Origin: Symsagittifera roscoffensis
Taxonomy: Eukaryota; Xenacoelomorpha; Acoela; Convolutidae
Direction of reading: 5' to 3'
Length of the DNA stretch: 64,000 nucleotides
Assembly (NCBI RefSeq): GCF_963678635.1
Contig: NC_087069.1
Span: 21,240,660 to 21,304,659 of the forward strand
This document shows positions 24,796-37,000 of this stretch, in pieces (the stretch's first letter is position 1; the number at the start of each line of letters is the position of its first letter). Made by a program: the position numbers and the translations under genes. A model generated the notes under the pieces. The model worked only from the letters and a program-made list of their open reading frames with translations, made no database searches and was not told where the DNA came from.

Positions 24796-24840
24796 CTCGA
24801 TTTCTTCAATAAATTATATCATTGCATCGTATGGGAACAT

Positions 24841-25026
24841 TCAAGCTACAGCTGATTGCTTCTCTTCGTTTCTTGGCAATGCTTCAGATACCCGACCATG
24901 GTAGATTGTGTTCGAAGGTGATTTGTAGACCGGTGCGTTGATTGGCGGAAGAGGTTGTTTTCCAGCTATCGTATCTGACAACTTCTCGGCAGCCATGATT
25001 GTGGCGGCATTCAAGTTTCCACTCAC
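24841..25026 (-). CDS. CHDH: CHDH exon 12: C-terminus and stop
   Basis: Acceptor ATTGTAG at 25027. Encodes [20 protein letters not shown] and about 40 more residues to TGA at 24841-24843. The Asn after SGNL is the second catalytic/FAD-proximal position of the family. It ends in SAVA, not a peroxisomal signal. Confidence 0.92.
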   Translation of the reverse strand: MSGNLNAATIMAAEKLSDTIAGKQPLPPINAPVYKSPSNTIYHGRVSEALPRNEEKQSAVA

Positions 25027-28000
25027 CTACAATACGCCAGTCGGTTATTGTTCGGCTGAGGATGTTTGGCCTCGTAATGATCTTTTTGGGAATGGGATGC
25101 TCATAAAAAACATAGCTTCTTTGAGCCTGTTGGAGTACAAATCTCTTCCAGTTTCATCATTTTGTGCGTCGTCCAAAATGCATACCTTTAAATTTCATCC
25201 TTCTCTTTCAGAAAGATTTTTTATTTTATTTTTAGAGCTCTTAACGCCGAGTAGTGCACTAAAATAAAACCCAAAAACACTTACATACTTTCTGATCCAC
25301 ACTGCCGTATCAAATTTATCCTCTAAACTGCCAAATAGCAATCAATCAAATCATCCGCAAAAAAATAGCAAGCATTCAACAAGTTATGGCCTATGGCTCT
25401 TTCAAACGTAAATTATTATTAACATGCTCAATTAGGATACAAGAGAAATTTGAAGTTGCTAGGATCAGGAGACAATATGACTTCAAGCTCAGAAGTTCGC
25501 ATAAAATAAAACAAGCACGGATAACTTAGATACTTGATAACACTTTCATCTTCTGGATTCAAGAAAGTGCCCTCTGAAATGTGAAAATGAAAAATCGAAA
25601 CAATTCGATGACTATTGCTAAAACACAGCATGAAACACATATCACCCTGAAAAACAAATTATATGATTAAATCCTGCCTCTAACTCTTGAAACGCTTTCA
25701 ACACTGGTTGCACAAAAATATGTCAACTTAACATATGCAGAGCGTTTTAGCGTGGCATATTTTGACTCATTGTACTAATTTGCCAATTTATCATCGGGGG
25801 TGATAGTTCAATTTGTTAGGTTAGGGGAAAATTTGTTCACATGGGCCCGTTAATTTATATTTGAGACCATTTGAATCAATTTGAGAGACAAGAAACCACA
25901 CGTTACTCACAAAAGTTTATCTGAATATGCTCGGCTCATGGGTGAAAGAATTTAATAGAGTATAGAACTAACTGGGAAAATAAAAACAAGTAATGCGATT
26001 CATACCATGCTGGGGAATATGCTGGAATCGACCACTCTCAGTCCCTGCACTCCCCACACCTTCCCCTCCCCACTCACTACAGCTGCCTCGTGGGGGGACA
26101 TATCAGCCCCCTCCCCCACAGCAGTGTGTTCCGGTCCCATTCTACATGTGCACGAGTGGTGGTAGGCTGTGTCACTCTTCTGCCGGATGAACTGTTCCAG
26201 TTGGTCACGTGATTGGTACTCGGAGCCAGGCGACATTTCATCACCTACCATTTCAACAAAAAAGGTCAACTTCGAGGTTTATGAAACCTTTGCTTTTAGG
26301 CCAAAACAACCTACTCCAGGATAAGTAGTAGGAAGAAAAAGTTTTTGTGACAAAAAAATCTGCTAAATTTGCTGAAAACTGAACATAGCTAATCGAAGAT
26401 TGGAAAAGATTAATGAACGCAAGTAAGCATAAAAAACACTGACTTTCTTGAAAAATCTCAACTTTCGATTTTCAAAGAAAAAAATAGATGCCCTTTAAGC
26501 TCTTTGAATTTCTAGAACAATTTATGATTGGCGCTTTTTTGATAACATGAACATGAACTGGATCAAAAGGTAAAGTTCTTATTCCGCTGGAAAATCTTTA
26601 AAATAAATTCCACTTTCGAAACTAGAAATCGTTCATGTTTTTTTTTCGCGCCATTTCTACATTGATTCAAATCAACCGGATAAAATAAACAACACTCGAA
26701 TTTTCAAACCTTTTCTCAAATTGTCTTAAGATAAGACAAAAAATGAAGAGAACAAAAGTTGCTTAAAATTTCACCAGGGCTCTTTTCCAGTTTCCCCCTT
26801 TCAAAATACCAAGTTTTAAGTTTGTCTTACGTGTTATTACGGCTAAATGCGTGATGTTACCTTGTAATGTATGAAGAACAAATCTGTTCAGAATTGTCGA
26901 TTTGTTCTCCACGCCAAATTTCATTGCATTATGACAACGTTAAAAAAGTTTTTCAAAGTTGAATTTAAAAGGGGGGAACTGGAAAAGAGCCTTCACCAGA
27001 ATTAATATGGTGCAATTTTTTCTCCAAAATTCTCAACCAAAATTTTACCCCAAAAAAGGTCATTTTTGCTTTTTTCAATTAATCAAGAATTACGCTGAAA
27101 TTACTTTGTTAATTGATGAGAAATATATATCGCAAGAAGCCTCCTACACAGCCCAACAAAGTTCTAGAAGGGTTAAAACTACAAAAACCTGTATAAGAGA
27201 AAATATTTTTGCCTTATAGTCAAGAAGCATGATTTTTACTGTATAAAACCCAAAATCTTTGCTTAAAAACAAATTTTAAACAATTTACTCAAATTTTTGG
27301 AGATTCAACCTTTGTGGAACTTTGTTGGGCTGTGTAAGAGGCCTCTTGCGATATATATTTCCAATCAATTAACAAAAAAATTTCAGCGTAATTCTTGATT
27401 AAATGAAAAAAGCCAAAATGACCCATTTTTGGGTAACATTTTGGCTGAGATTTTTGGAGAAAAAAATTGCACCATATTAATTCTGATGAAATTCTAAGCA
27501 ATTTTTATTCTCTTCGTTTTTTGTCTAATCTCACCCCAATTTGAGAAAAATGCGTTTGAAAATTCGAGTGTTGTTTATTTTGTCCGGTTAATTTAAGTCA
27601 GCACTGTATTTACGTCACTTTCAACAAATGAATTTCAATTGAACTCAAAAAGTGCATTATACCTCAGTGCATCAATATTTTAAGACTTTTTCCTGAAAAA
27701 AAAAAACAAAAATCAGCAAGACCTATATAAAAGTCTGCACTACGTTCATTACTCTTAATAAAAGTCTGTGTTAACATCCTTAGCATTGCCTGTACTTAAT
27801 ATCATTGGCTGTACTTAATTACAATTTAACATATCAGACGTTATTAGTAGGCTGCGTTGATTTTGAAGCTTAACATTCTGGCTGAAATTTTTTGACGGTA
27901 CCGTTCATGCAATCTTAACGTTCAGTGAATTTTTCGATATAGATTTACTCAAATTGCTGTTCATTACCAAATAATTTGAATTACAGAACTATAGGATTAA

Positions 28001-31000
28001 TTAAGCGAACTCAATTGACCTCTGTAAGGGTCAAATGCCGGCTGTCTGAATATCTCCCTGGTGATCTCAATAGCATCTATGAACTCCTCCATGTCCTCCC
28101 TCTCTGAGAAGTAGTTGGGATCTATCTGGGGGGAGTCTCTGGGATTGGAAGAGGATAGTTTGAGGGTTCCTCGGCTCTTCGGACGCAGGGTGCCTACATG
28201 GGCCTGTAAAGGAAGATGAAACACTTAATATTTCGACATTACAAACATGAGCTTTTTTATTTATCAGTTGAACCAGTTAATACTTAAACACAGCCAACAG
28301 ATAGCTGGAAAAGTGTAGACGAACAGAGAATCCGAAAACAAATTGATATATTTTTTCTAATTTTGCGACTTTCCAGTTTCGAATCAAAAAAATCAATCAT
28401 GTTAAAGCTTTTTGAATGTCAAGCAACGTTTATGATTGCCACTTTTTCACTAAGTCTATTGATTAACATTCATTGGAGTTGAAATTTTTCTCAAAGCAGT
28501 GACTGGCAATCAGTTTTTACTCAATGTTTTAAGGTTTTGAATAACCTTAATCTAGAATTTGGCAAAACAGTAACAAAATTACTATAGAGTATCTTCTTTG
28601 ATAGATATTCTGCAGTTAGAGTGGACAAAATTGTATTAAACTGATTGCAGTATTTAATCGTCTAATGAAATCCTTCACCCCCCCCCCCTTTTAAAGACAC
28701 CTGGTGTAACCTGGAAGCACTCGTATGGTGGTGGCACCCTGCCATGTTCAATGACGGAGGAGGGCAGGAAGTGGTACTGGACATTGGGGTGTGGAATGGA
28801 AGTGTTGGTCCTGATGAATCCACCAGACTCCATGTGACTACTAGCACACTGACCTGGAGGGCAACATGCTGCTAGGTGACACATATTTAGAAAAAATTAT
28901 CAGATAATAATTCAAGCCATATTTTTTGTTCGTACGTTAGAGAGTCAATTAAGACGCTTTAACCTAAATGGAAAGGACCAACAAATGATCTCTTTTCGGC
29001 TCATTACGGAGAACCGCTGCGTTACAGTGTTTGCAATTTTTGGTTATTTTTCTGGGCTGGGTAATGTTACCTCACTGCGTAATGTCATTAAATGTAACAA
29101 GTTCAAAACAACATATATAAGACATTACTTGGCGAAATTTTAAGACGCAATTTTAATCTCAAGGTCACCTGCAAATTCAAATTTTTCTTACCAATTTATT
29201 GAAAATTGGCAGATGGCTCTTTAGATTTTATAGTCTGTGCAATATTTTTCTGAAATCTTATTAAATTTGTGAATCACAACTATGCATAGAATGGGAAAAA
29301 GTACCTTTCTGAAACAAGAACCACTGTGCGCCGACTAGTGCCTTGTTTGGATATCTCTGCACTCCGTAGAGAGAGATGTGCTGAGTGCACTTGTGTTGCA
29401 AGTAGATCTCCAGATGGTCTTGCAAATTCATTCCCACGCCTACAACGAGTTTAAAAACTAATCAATCCACATCCGCATAGACATTTCAGCCAGTGCACAA
29501 GCTTATTAGACACCCCATAATTGTACGAAAGTAATTACATGCCTGAGACAGTTTTTTTTGCAGAAACTTGTAGATAGATCAAGAACAAGTATCTAACGCA
29601 AAAATATTGATGTGAAGCTTAAGCTTAGCATTTTTGTGCGGTTATCAGATTCCAATGCAACTTCTAGATATTAATCGAACTACTATCTCTTTAAAGGTCA
29701 ACAAGGTCGATTACTTCGAAAAATCTTCTACGTGTCATCAAAATGAGGAAATATTGGAGTTAAATTGATAATATTTAACCAGGAAGATGTTGTTTCACTT
29801 CGATTCCATGTTGCTCCAAGTCCGTCTTGTTGCCAATGCCAGACAACATCAGAATGTGAGGTGACCCTATTGAACCCGCAGACAAAATAACCTCCTTGTG
29901 TGCTCTGATCTGAAACAAATTGCATTTTGGGTCGAATTGGATTTCCAAATGGTCATGAGTGAAAAAAAGCAGCAACAAAAACAACACATAGACGAGGGAC
30001 GGTGAAGTGGTTGAGAGATCTGCCCGTGGGTCGGGAGATCTGTGGTTCGAGGCCCGCTTTGATGCGTTCTTGTTGCCTGAGTATGAGTGAACAGTTGTCA
30101 AATCCAAGGAACACAAGCAAAAAATGCATAAAGTTCAAAAGAACAAAGCGAACAACCGCGGTTCTCCTTGATGATCTGAAAAACTCGAATGCTTAAAATC
30201 TCCTAGTGGATAAATGGTCTAAACAGAAATTAATTTGCCAGAGATGAAAGGCTCGTTATTTAGGCTGAATCCAAAGTGCCGTCAATCAATAGAAGTTCTG
30301 GTACAGGTTAAGTTTAACCTTTTTTCGCCATTTCCGGCGTATAATTTACCATCAGGAGCCCGCTGTCGGATGAGGAAAAAAACAAACCGCATAAAAAAGA
30401 TGTGGTTGTAAAAGGGTCCAACAAAATGAGAAAAAAATGGAAACTGACCTTGATTGGTTCTTTGCCCACAGGTTGTTCCACCTCCAAACCTACAGCCTTG
30501 TTGTTCTCGAACAGCACTTTGTTCACTGCCACTTTCGAAAGCGTCTCTGAAACGCATCGGGCAAAACTATCTGTTATAATAATCGACCTAAGAATAAGAA
30601 AGAATAATTATCGACCTAGCTATGAGTTGGTAGAGCAAACGAAAAATTAAGGAACCTACAAAATATGCCTCGCAAGTAAAACTGAACTTCAAAAAACAAA
30701 CAAAAGTTACTTGATTTAGTTTGCATTGTTGCTTTTAAGGAAGATTAAATGGAAGATTAAATTAGTTTTTTAAAGTTAAAATCAGCTGACTAACTTAGCT
30801 TCGGTCGAGTCAATGCAGGTCTCAAGTAGGCATTAGCAGTGCTCCATCTGATTCCATTCTTGATAGTCATGTCCATCCAGCCCACCCCCTCCTGCTGGAA
30901 CCCATTCTGGTCATCTGTGAAGGCGAAACCGGCCTCCACTCCCGCGTCAATCCACACTTGGTGTAGAGGGTTGCCGGATATCTGCCGGGAAACATGGAGG

Positions 31001-34000
31001 GGACCACTGTCACCTAAACGGGAAAAGTAATTCTAAATTATCAAAGTACCTTTTGTTAATTACTCAGTAATTCTCTCTTCGCTAGTTAAAGTTTGGCAAC
31101 ACTAAATTGTAATTGTTTTTATGCACATTGACGAACGGATTCAAATATAAGCGTGAAAGATTATCGACGAGGAAGTTACCGGGACCCTAATGGTGCTAAG
31201 TCAAAGACCTCTCCTTGCTCAGTTTCGTCAAAAAATGCGCGCGACCAAGAAGATTGTGCCGCCGAAAATCAAGCATGATCTTATATAAATTTTCTTATAT
31301 CCATGACAATATGGAATTGTAAAAGTGAATATTCGAGCAAAAAAGTAAAAACAAGCTTTTGAAATTGGGTTTCAGTTCTCTGCTGAGAACTGGAAACTTC
31401 TTTGAGCTTGTTCACTTACTGCAGCCGCATGTGCTCAGCTGGGTCTCCATTATCCAAAAAAGCCTCCAACCAACTCTATTGGTGTTATGGAGTCTATTGA
31501 GAGCATGTCACAGTTAGAAAAAGAAGCAATATAAAAGCGAACAAATTCAAGAAATTTGTTAAAACCGTAATAAGGGGCCTACGATTAGCGAGTTTTAGGA
31601 CCCAAAATAAAAACATTAGCTTTAACCTGATAAAAAGCAAATTTGTTGGTCTTAACTGAAAAATATCCTTCCGCATTGGTTCCCCCGTTCACTTAACTCA
31701 ATCGAGATTGTTACACTAAATCACCAATTGTAAGTAATGTTCAATAATTAGGATTCTCTTTGTAATACGAATTTTCGATCTTATTTTTTATTAATGTGAT
31801 TTATTATTTTAAACCTTGGCGATAACAAAATTTATTATTCTGGCAACTTGGAGCAGCATTTTAAGACCATATAGGGTCCATTTGCTGTCCTCTCGGGGTT
31901 AACTTACAGTGAATATTGTGTAAATACATGTTGAATTTTGGGGTGTAAACACATTGGGCGTTAAAACTGTCGTTTGTTTGTGACGAATTTGAGATGGCTT
32001 TGTGGTATGTTGAGGTATTATCGAAAGCTATCAAACAAAGTCGGAAATCACAAATCTGCCCCTGAGCGACACAATGATTGACTCTGCTGCAATGGAAGAC
32101 GCAGTACGTGTTTTTGAAACCAATATTTATATGCTAACAATTAATTGGTTGTTTGAAGATGAATTTATATTACACCTTAATTTCACAATATTTTTATTAG
32201 GAAACTGACTAGGCGGAGCTGATTAATGCTGCGCAAAGTTTCCCCGCAGGTGGTTGGATAAAACCTACCCTCAACGAAAATGGAGTTAAAACCCAAATTT
32301 TTGTTGCATGTTTGCACTTTGAAGTCGGACACTCCTCTTACCAGAGCACAATGTGCAGAAATTTATGACGGAAAAAACAAAAACAGTTCACCAATTAATG
32401 CCATCGAGTTTGCTGATAGCAATGAATAAATATGTAAATAATTACATATTTGGAACAGAAAAATAAAAATAATGAACATTCTGAAAATTTTAATGAACTT
32501 GTTTGAACTAGTACTTGTTTTAACTAGTAAGAAACAAATTCTTTATTTAAGCAGGAAACTACGCTTTTCCAAAGAATGCGTTTTTTTAAGTAGGGTAGCG
32601 CAATACGGTTACTAATCAAAGCAAAACAAATAATCTTTATGAAATATTCGAAAAAAAGGTGTTCATTCATTTATCAAAATAATTTTAAACGGGTCAAGTT
32701 GAATACCACGGTTTGGTTGTCGAGCAAGAAAATTTGCGAATGAGCCAATTAAACAGAAAATAATAAAATTCTCAGCCTTTTCAATATTTTTCTGAAAAAC
32801 ATCAGGCTGTAGTTCCTTGAAGAAAAATTGTTATTGCTTTTAAATTTAAAGCAATATAAGGATTACAATTGAAATCATGAATTTTCGTACATGCGTTTCT
32901 TGAAAAACTTCTGAGAAAGAAACAAATTGTGTATTACAGTTCTATTATCAAATCGAAACCTTCCTGTGTGTCTTTTTACTCAACAAGGCCTCAATCGTTC
33001 CACTAAAGAATTTTCTGTTAAAAAACAGGTTGTATTTGTTCATGAATAATCTTAAACGAATTTCCCGCATTTGTGTGTAACTATCGTGTTCATGATTAAA
33101 CAACCTAATCTGGATATCCCGCATTATGTGTAATTAGCATATTTTGACTATTTGTGAATCATTGATATGACACATGAGTGAAATTAAGTTGAACTTTTTG
33201 TAGAAAAAATATTGCTTCGATACTTTGATATACTTTCTTCTGGACGAGAGAAATCTTTAAAGTTTGTATTTTTTCAGGCGTTTTTAAAAATCATTCTATA
33301 GAAACAGGATGCGTATCACAAACAGGATGCGTATCACAAACAGGATGTGTATCACAAGGTATCACGAACATACCACGGCTTTTTAGCTCTCAAAGGCATC
33401 ACTGAGAAGTTCATCACGCCTGCGGCCCCACACAATGGTGTCTCATGGGAGCGTCTCGTCAGGTCTTGTTGAAAAGTGTTCAACGCTAATCTTGATAATA
33501 TAATATTATCGCGGTACCAGCATTACTTCGCTTTGGTTTAAAGAATTATTCGATCATCAAAAACCTTATGCTCGCTCGCAGAGTTATGCGTGTTGAAGCC
33601 TAAAAAAGACATCTCAGCTTTCTACTTGAACTAAATCTACGATTGAACTTATTTACTTATTTAAAACCGCATTTAACAAAAATCAATTGACTTCTATCTA
33701 TAACTCATGAAATAATTTACACTCTTTGCGAATCACTAGTTTTATTCAGTCGGATTGGTGATTTTTCGTTTCCCAACTTTTGCTGCACAACATTTTTGGT
33801 GCAACGCGACTCACGAACGAACCAAAGATTAGAAAAAAAGAGGAAAGTTAAAAATGTCATCACCTGCTAGTGACATGAGCAACGTGACGCTTACTCTTCC
33901 TGCTTTGAAGCGATCAAGAAGTGCTAACATCGGTGTCATTACCCGATCGGAAAATGCCGTCTCAGCAATCTTCAACAAAGAGGCATCTGTTCTAACCTAC

Positions 34001-37000
34001 AAGGAAATTGGAACTCTCAAGGCCAATCTCACGATGTGCGAACGAAAGAAAAAGGAACTGAAAGAGCTTAATCAGCAAATTTCAAATGTTCTAAACGATG
34101 ATGAAGATGCACTTGAAGTTGAATTGGAAGAAGCTGAGAAAATCTACCTTCAAGTAGATTGTTTGATGGAAATGATCACAACTATGTTAGATGACCGAGG
34201 AAAACATTCAGCTGAATCGGTCAAAGATGACGACTGCGCAAGCGGAACAGGATCCTACAAATCCACTTCCCAACGTGGTGCTGGCCGAAACCAAGATACT
34301 TGCCTGAAGTTGCCGAAACTGAATTCGCCAACATTTAGCGGAAGGTATGATCAATGGCTACCTTTCTTAGATTCCTTTGATGGAGCAGTTCACTCAAATG
34401 CATCGCTGTCTGATGTTCAGCAACTGCAATACCTAAAGGGTGCCCTCAAGGATGAACCGTTTCGTTTGCTATCCCACTTGCCTACTACAAACGCGAACTA
34501 CTCAGTCGCAAGGGAACTTCTAAAGGATCGATATGCTGATGTCAAGATGATCTCACACGCTCACTTGGAAGCAATTTTTGAATTCACTCCAATGAAGCAT
34601 GAGTCATCCGCTGCAATACGTCGCTTGATTAACACCTACACGGAAAACACGATGGCACTGACAGGACTTGGACTAAAAATTGATCAATGCGATTTGATCT
34701 GGGTTCACGTTTTGGCCAAGAAATTAGATCCTGAAACTAGAAGACAATGGGAACTTTCCTGCGCGGGAAGTGACGTGCCAAAAATCAAACAGATGAAGAA
34801 GTTCTTGGAGGAACGATCTCGCGCCCTAGAAGCTATGAAGGACCTTCAGTTACCTCCAATTCATAGAAAAAATCATCAACGAAATTCAGACCAATCTGGA
34901 AACTCCAAAAAAGATGAAAAGGTACAGACATACCACACGAACTCCGCTAAGACGATCATCTGCCCATGCTGCAGTGGTGATCACCGAGTGTATCAATGCA
35001 CAAAATTTCAGGAAATGTCTATTTCCAATAGAAGACAAGCAGCCAAATCAAAGCGATTATGCTTCAATTGCCTGTCCCTTGGACACCAAAATCATGAGTG
35101 CAGGCGGAGGAGTGCAGGCGGAGGAGCAAAAACTGTGAAATCTGGTTCTGTCAATCTGGAAACAAAGGATTCTCAGAATCAATCTCTACATATTGAAGCC
35201 TTCACTCTTCAAAAACTTTCTGGCAACCTGCCGAGAGAACGGGTGAATATACCGAACAGTTTGGATATCACACGTCTTAAGCTCTCGGACCCAGACTTTG
35301 TGTAACCAAAGGAAATCGATATAATCCTAGGCTGTGATGTCTACAACGACATTGTTGGCTGCGGAAAGATTAAGCTTACAGACAAGCTTTATGCACATGA
35401 CACTCTATTTGGTTGGATGATTAGCGGCAGAACACCCGGTCCTCCAACAACCTTCTTCAAGTCATTTCATGTGTCTATTGACGATAGTCTAAGGAAATTT
35501 TGGGAATTAGAAGAAATTCCTGATTTAAAAAAACAACAACAGAAGAAGATCGATGTGAATCTCACTTTAAGGAAACAACCATACTACAAAATGGACGATT
35601 CACCGTGCAGCTGCCTTTCAAGCCCAATAGTCAACTTGGCGACAGTTTAGCACAAGCAAAACGCAGATTCAATTATCTCGAGCGACGACTGGAACATAAT
35701 CCAGAACTAAAAGATCGCTATACCGCATTCATAGACGAATTTTTCGATATGGGGCATATGGAGTACATACCGCCTGGAGAAATCGAAAAGCCAGTTGATA
35801 GCGTATATTATCTGCCACATCACTGCGTTTTCAAGGAAGATTCTACTACCACAAAGCTACGTGTAGTTTTCGACGGATCTGCAACAACATCAACCGGACA
35901 ATCACTCAACGACACTTTGATGGTTGGTCCCACGGTACAAGACGACCTCTACTCGATAATCATGCGCTTCAGGTTCTACCCAATTGCTTTATCAGCAGAT
36001 ATCGCAAAAATGTACCGACAAGTTGTTCTAGAGGTCAAATCGAAGGATTTCCATCGCATACTTTGGAGATCAAATAAATCGGATGAAATCAAGCATCTCA
36101 GGATGACACGTGTTACATATGGAATAGCTTCGTCAGCTTTCCACTCAACAAGATGCCTCAATGAAGTAGCAGATCAATCTAAGAACCCAATGATCAAAGA
36201 AAGTCTCAAAAATTGTTTCTATGTAGACGACTTTCTTGGTGGCGCTAATGATGAGCATGAAGCAGAAAGACTTATCTCTGATTCATGCGAAGAGCTGAAC
36301 TCTCATGAATTCCCTCTACGAAAATGGACTTCAAGCAATGCTAAAATAATTGAAGGATTGCCAGAACATCTCCGCGAAAAATCGGATGTGCTGGAACTTT
36401 TCTCTGACGAATACAAAATCAAGGCGCTAGGAGTCAGTTGGAAGCCCAATAAGGACATCTTTTGTTTTTCAACTGCCTTACCAGAGCTGAAACTGCTTAC
36501 AAAGAGGACTCTTCTGTCCTTAATTTCAAAATTGTTTGATCCGATGGTATGGCTAGCTCCATTCATCATCAATTTCAAATGTCTCATGCAACAGCTATGG
36601 GTCCAAGGTTTTGATTGGGATTCTGAAGTCAATCAGAAAACCAAGGAAAAATGGTATGAGCTCACCGGAACATTGCCTCAACTACTGGAACTACAGATAA
36701 TAAGATCTATGAGCTCACATCCAATAAAGGAGGTTCAACTTCACGTATTCTTTGATGCTTCCGAAAAAGCATAGGCAGCCGCAATCTATGGAAGAATTAC
36801 CAATGATGATGGCAAAACTTTTGCGTATCTACTGACCTCCAAAACAAAGGTTGCTCCGGTCAAAGCAATCTCTGTTCCCAAATTAGAGCTCTGCGGTGCA
36901 AGTTTGGCTACCAAACTTCTTAAATCAGTTCATTCAATTTTGAGGAAAACAAATCTCAAGATAACTTCACACGCCTGGACTGATTTAACAATTGTTATGC

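Larger units (their letters stand above)
26245..28019 (-). other. CHDH intron 10
   Basis: Holds the long inverted repeat and nested MITE described separately; otherwise featureless. Confidence 0.6.

Noticed and set aside
26959-27219. Similar peptides on opposite strands at 26959-27219 and 27289-27501 as a gene pair
   Set aside because: They are the two arms of the inverted repeat; no coding signal.
30795-30797. GC-AG intron after CHDH exon 5
   Set aside because: A GT donor two bases on (CTAA|GTTAGT) gives the right phase and the expected residues.
33301-33357. Possible CRISPR-like array
   Set aside because: The 18-bp units are contiguous with no spacers, in an animal genome; it is a VNTR.
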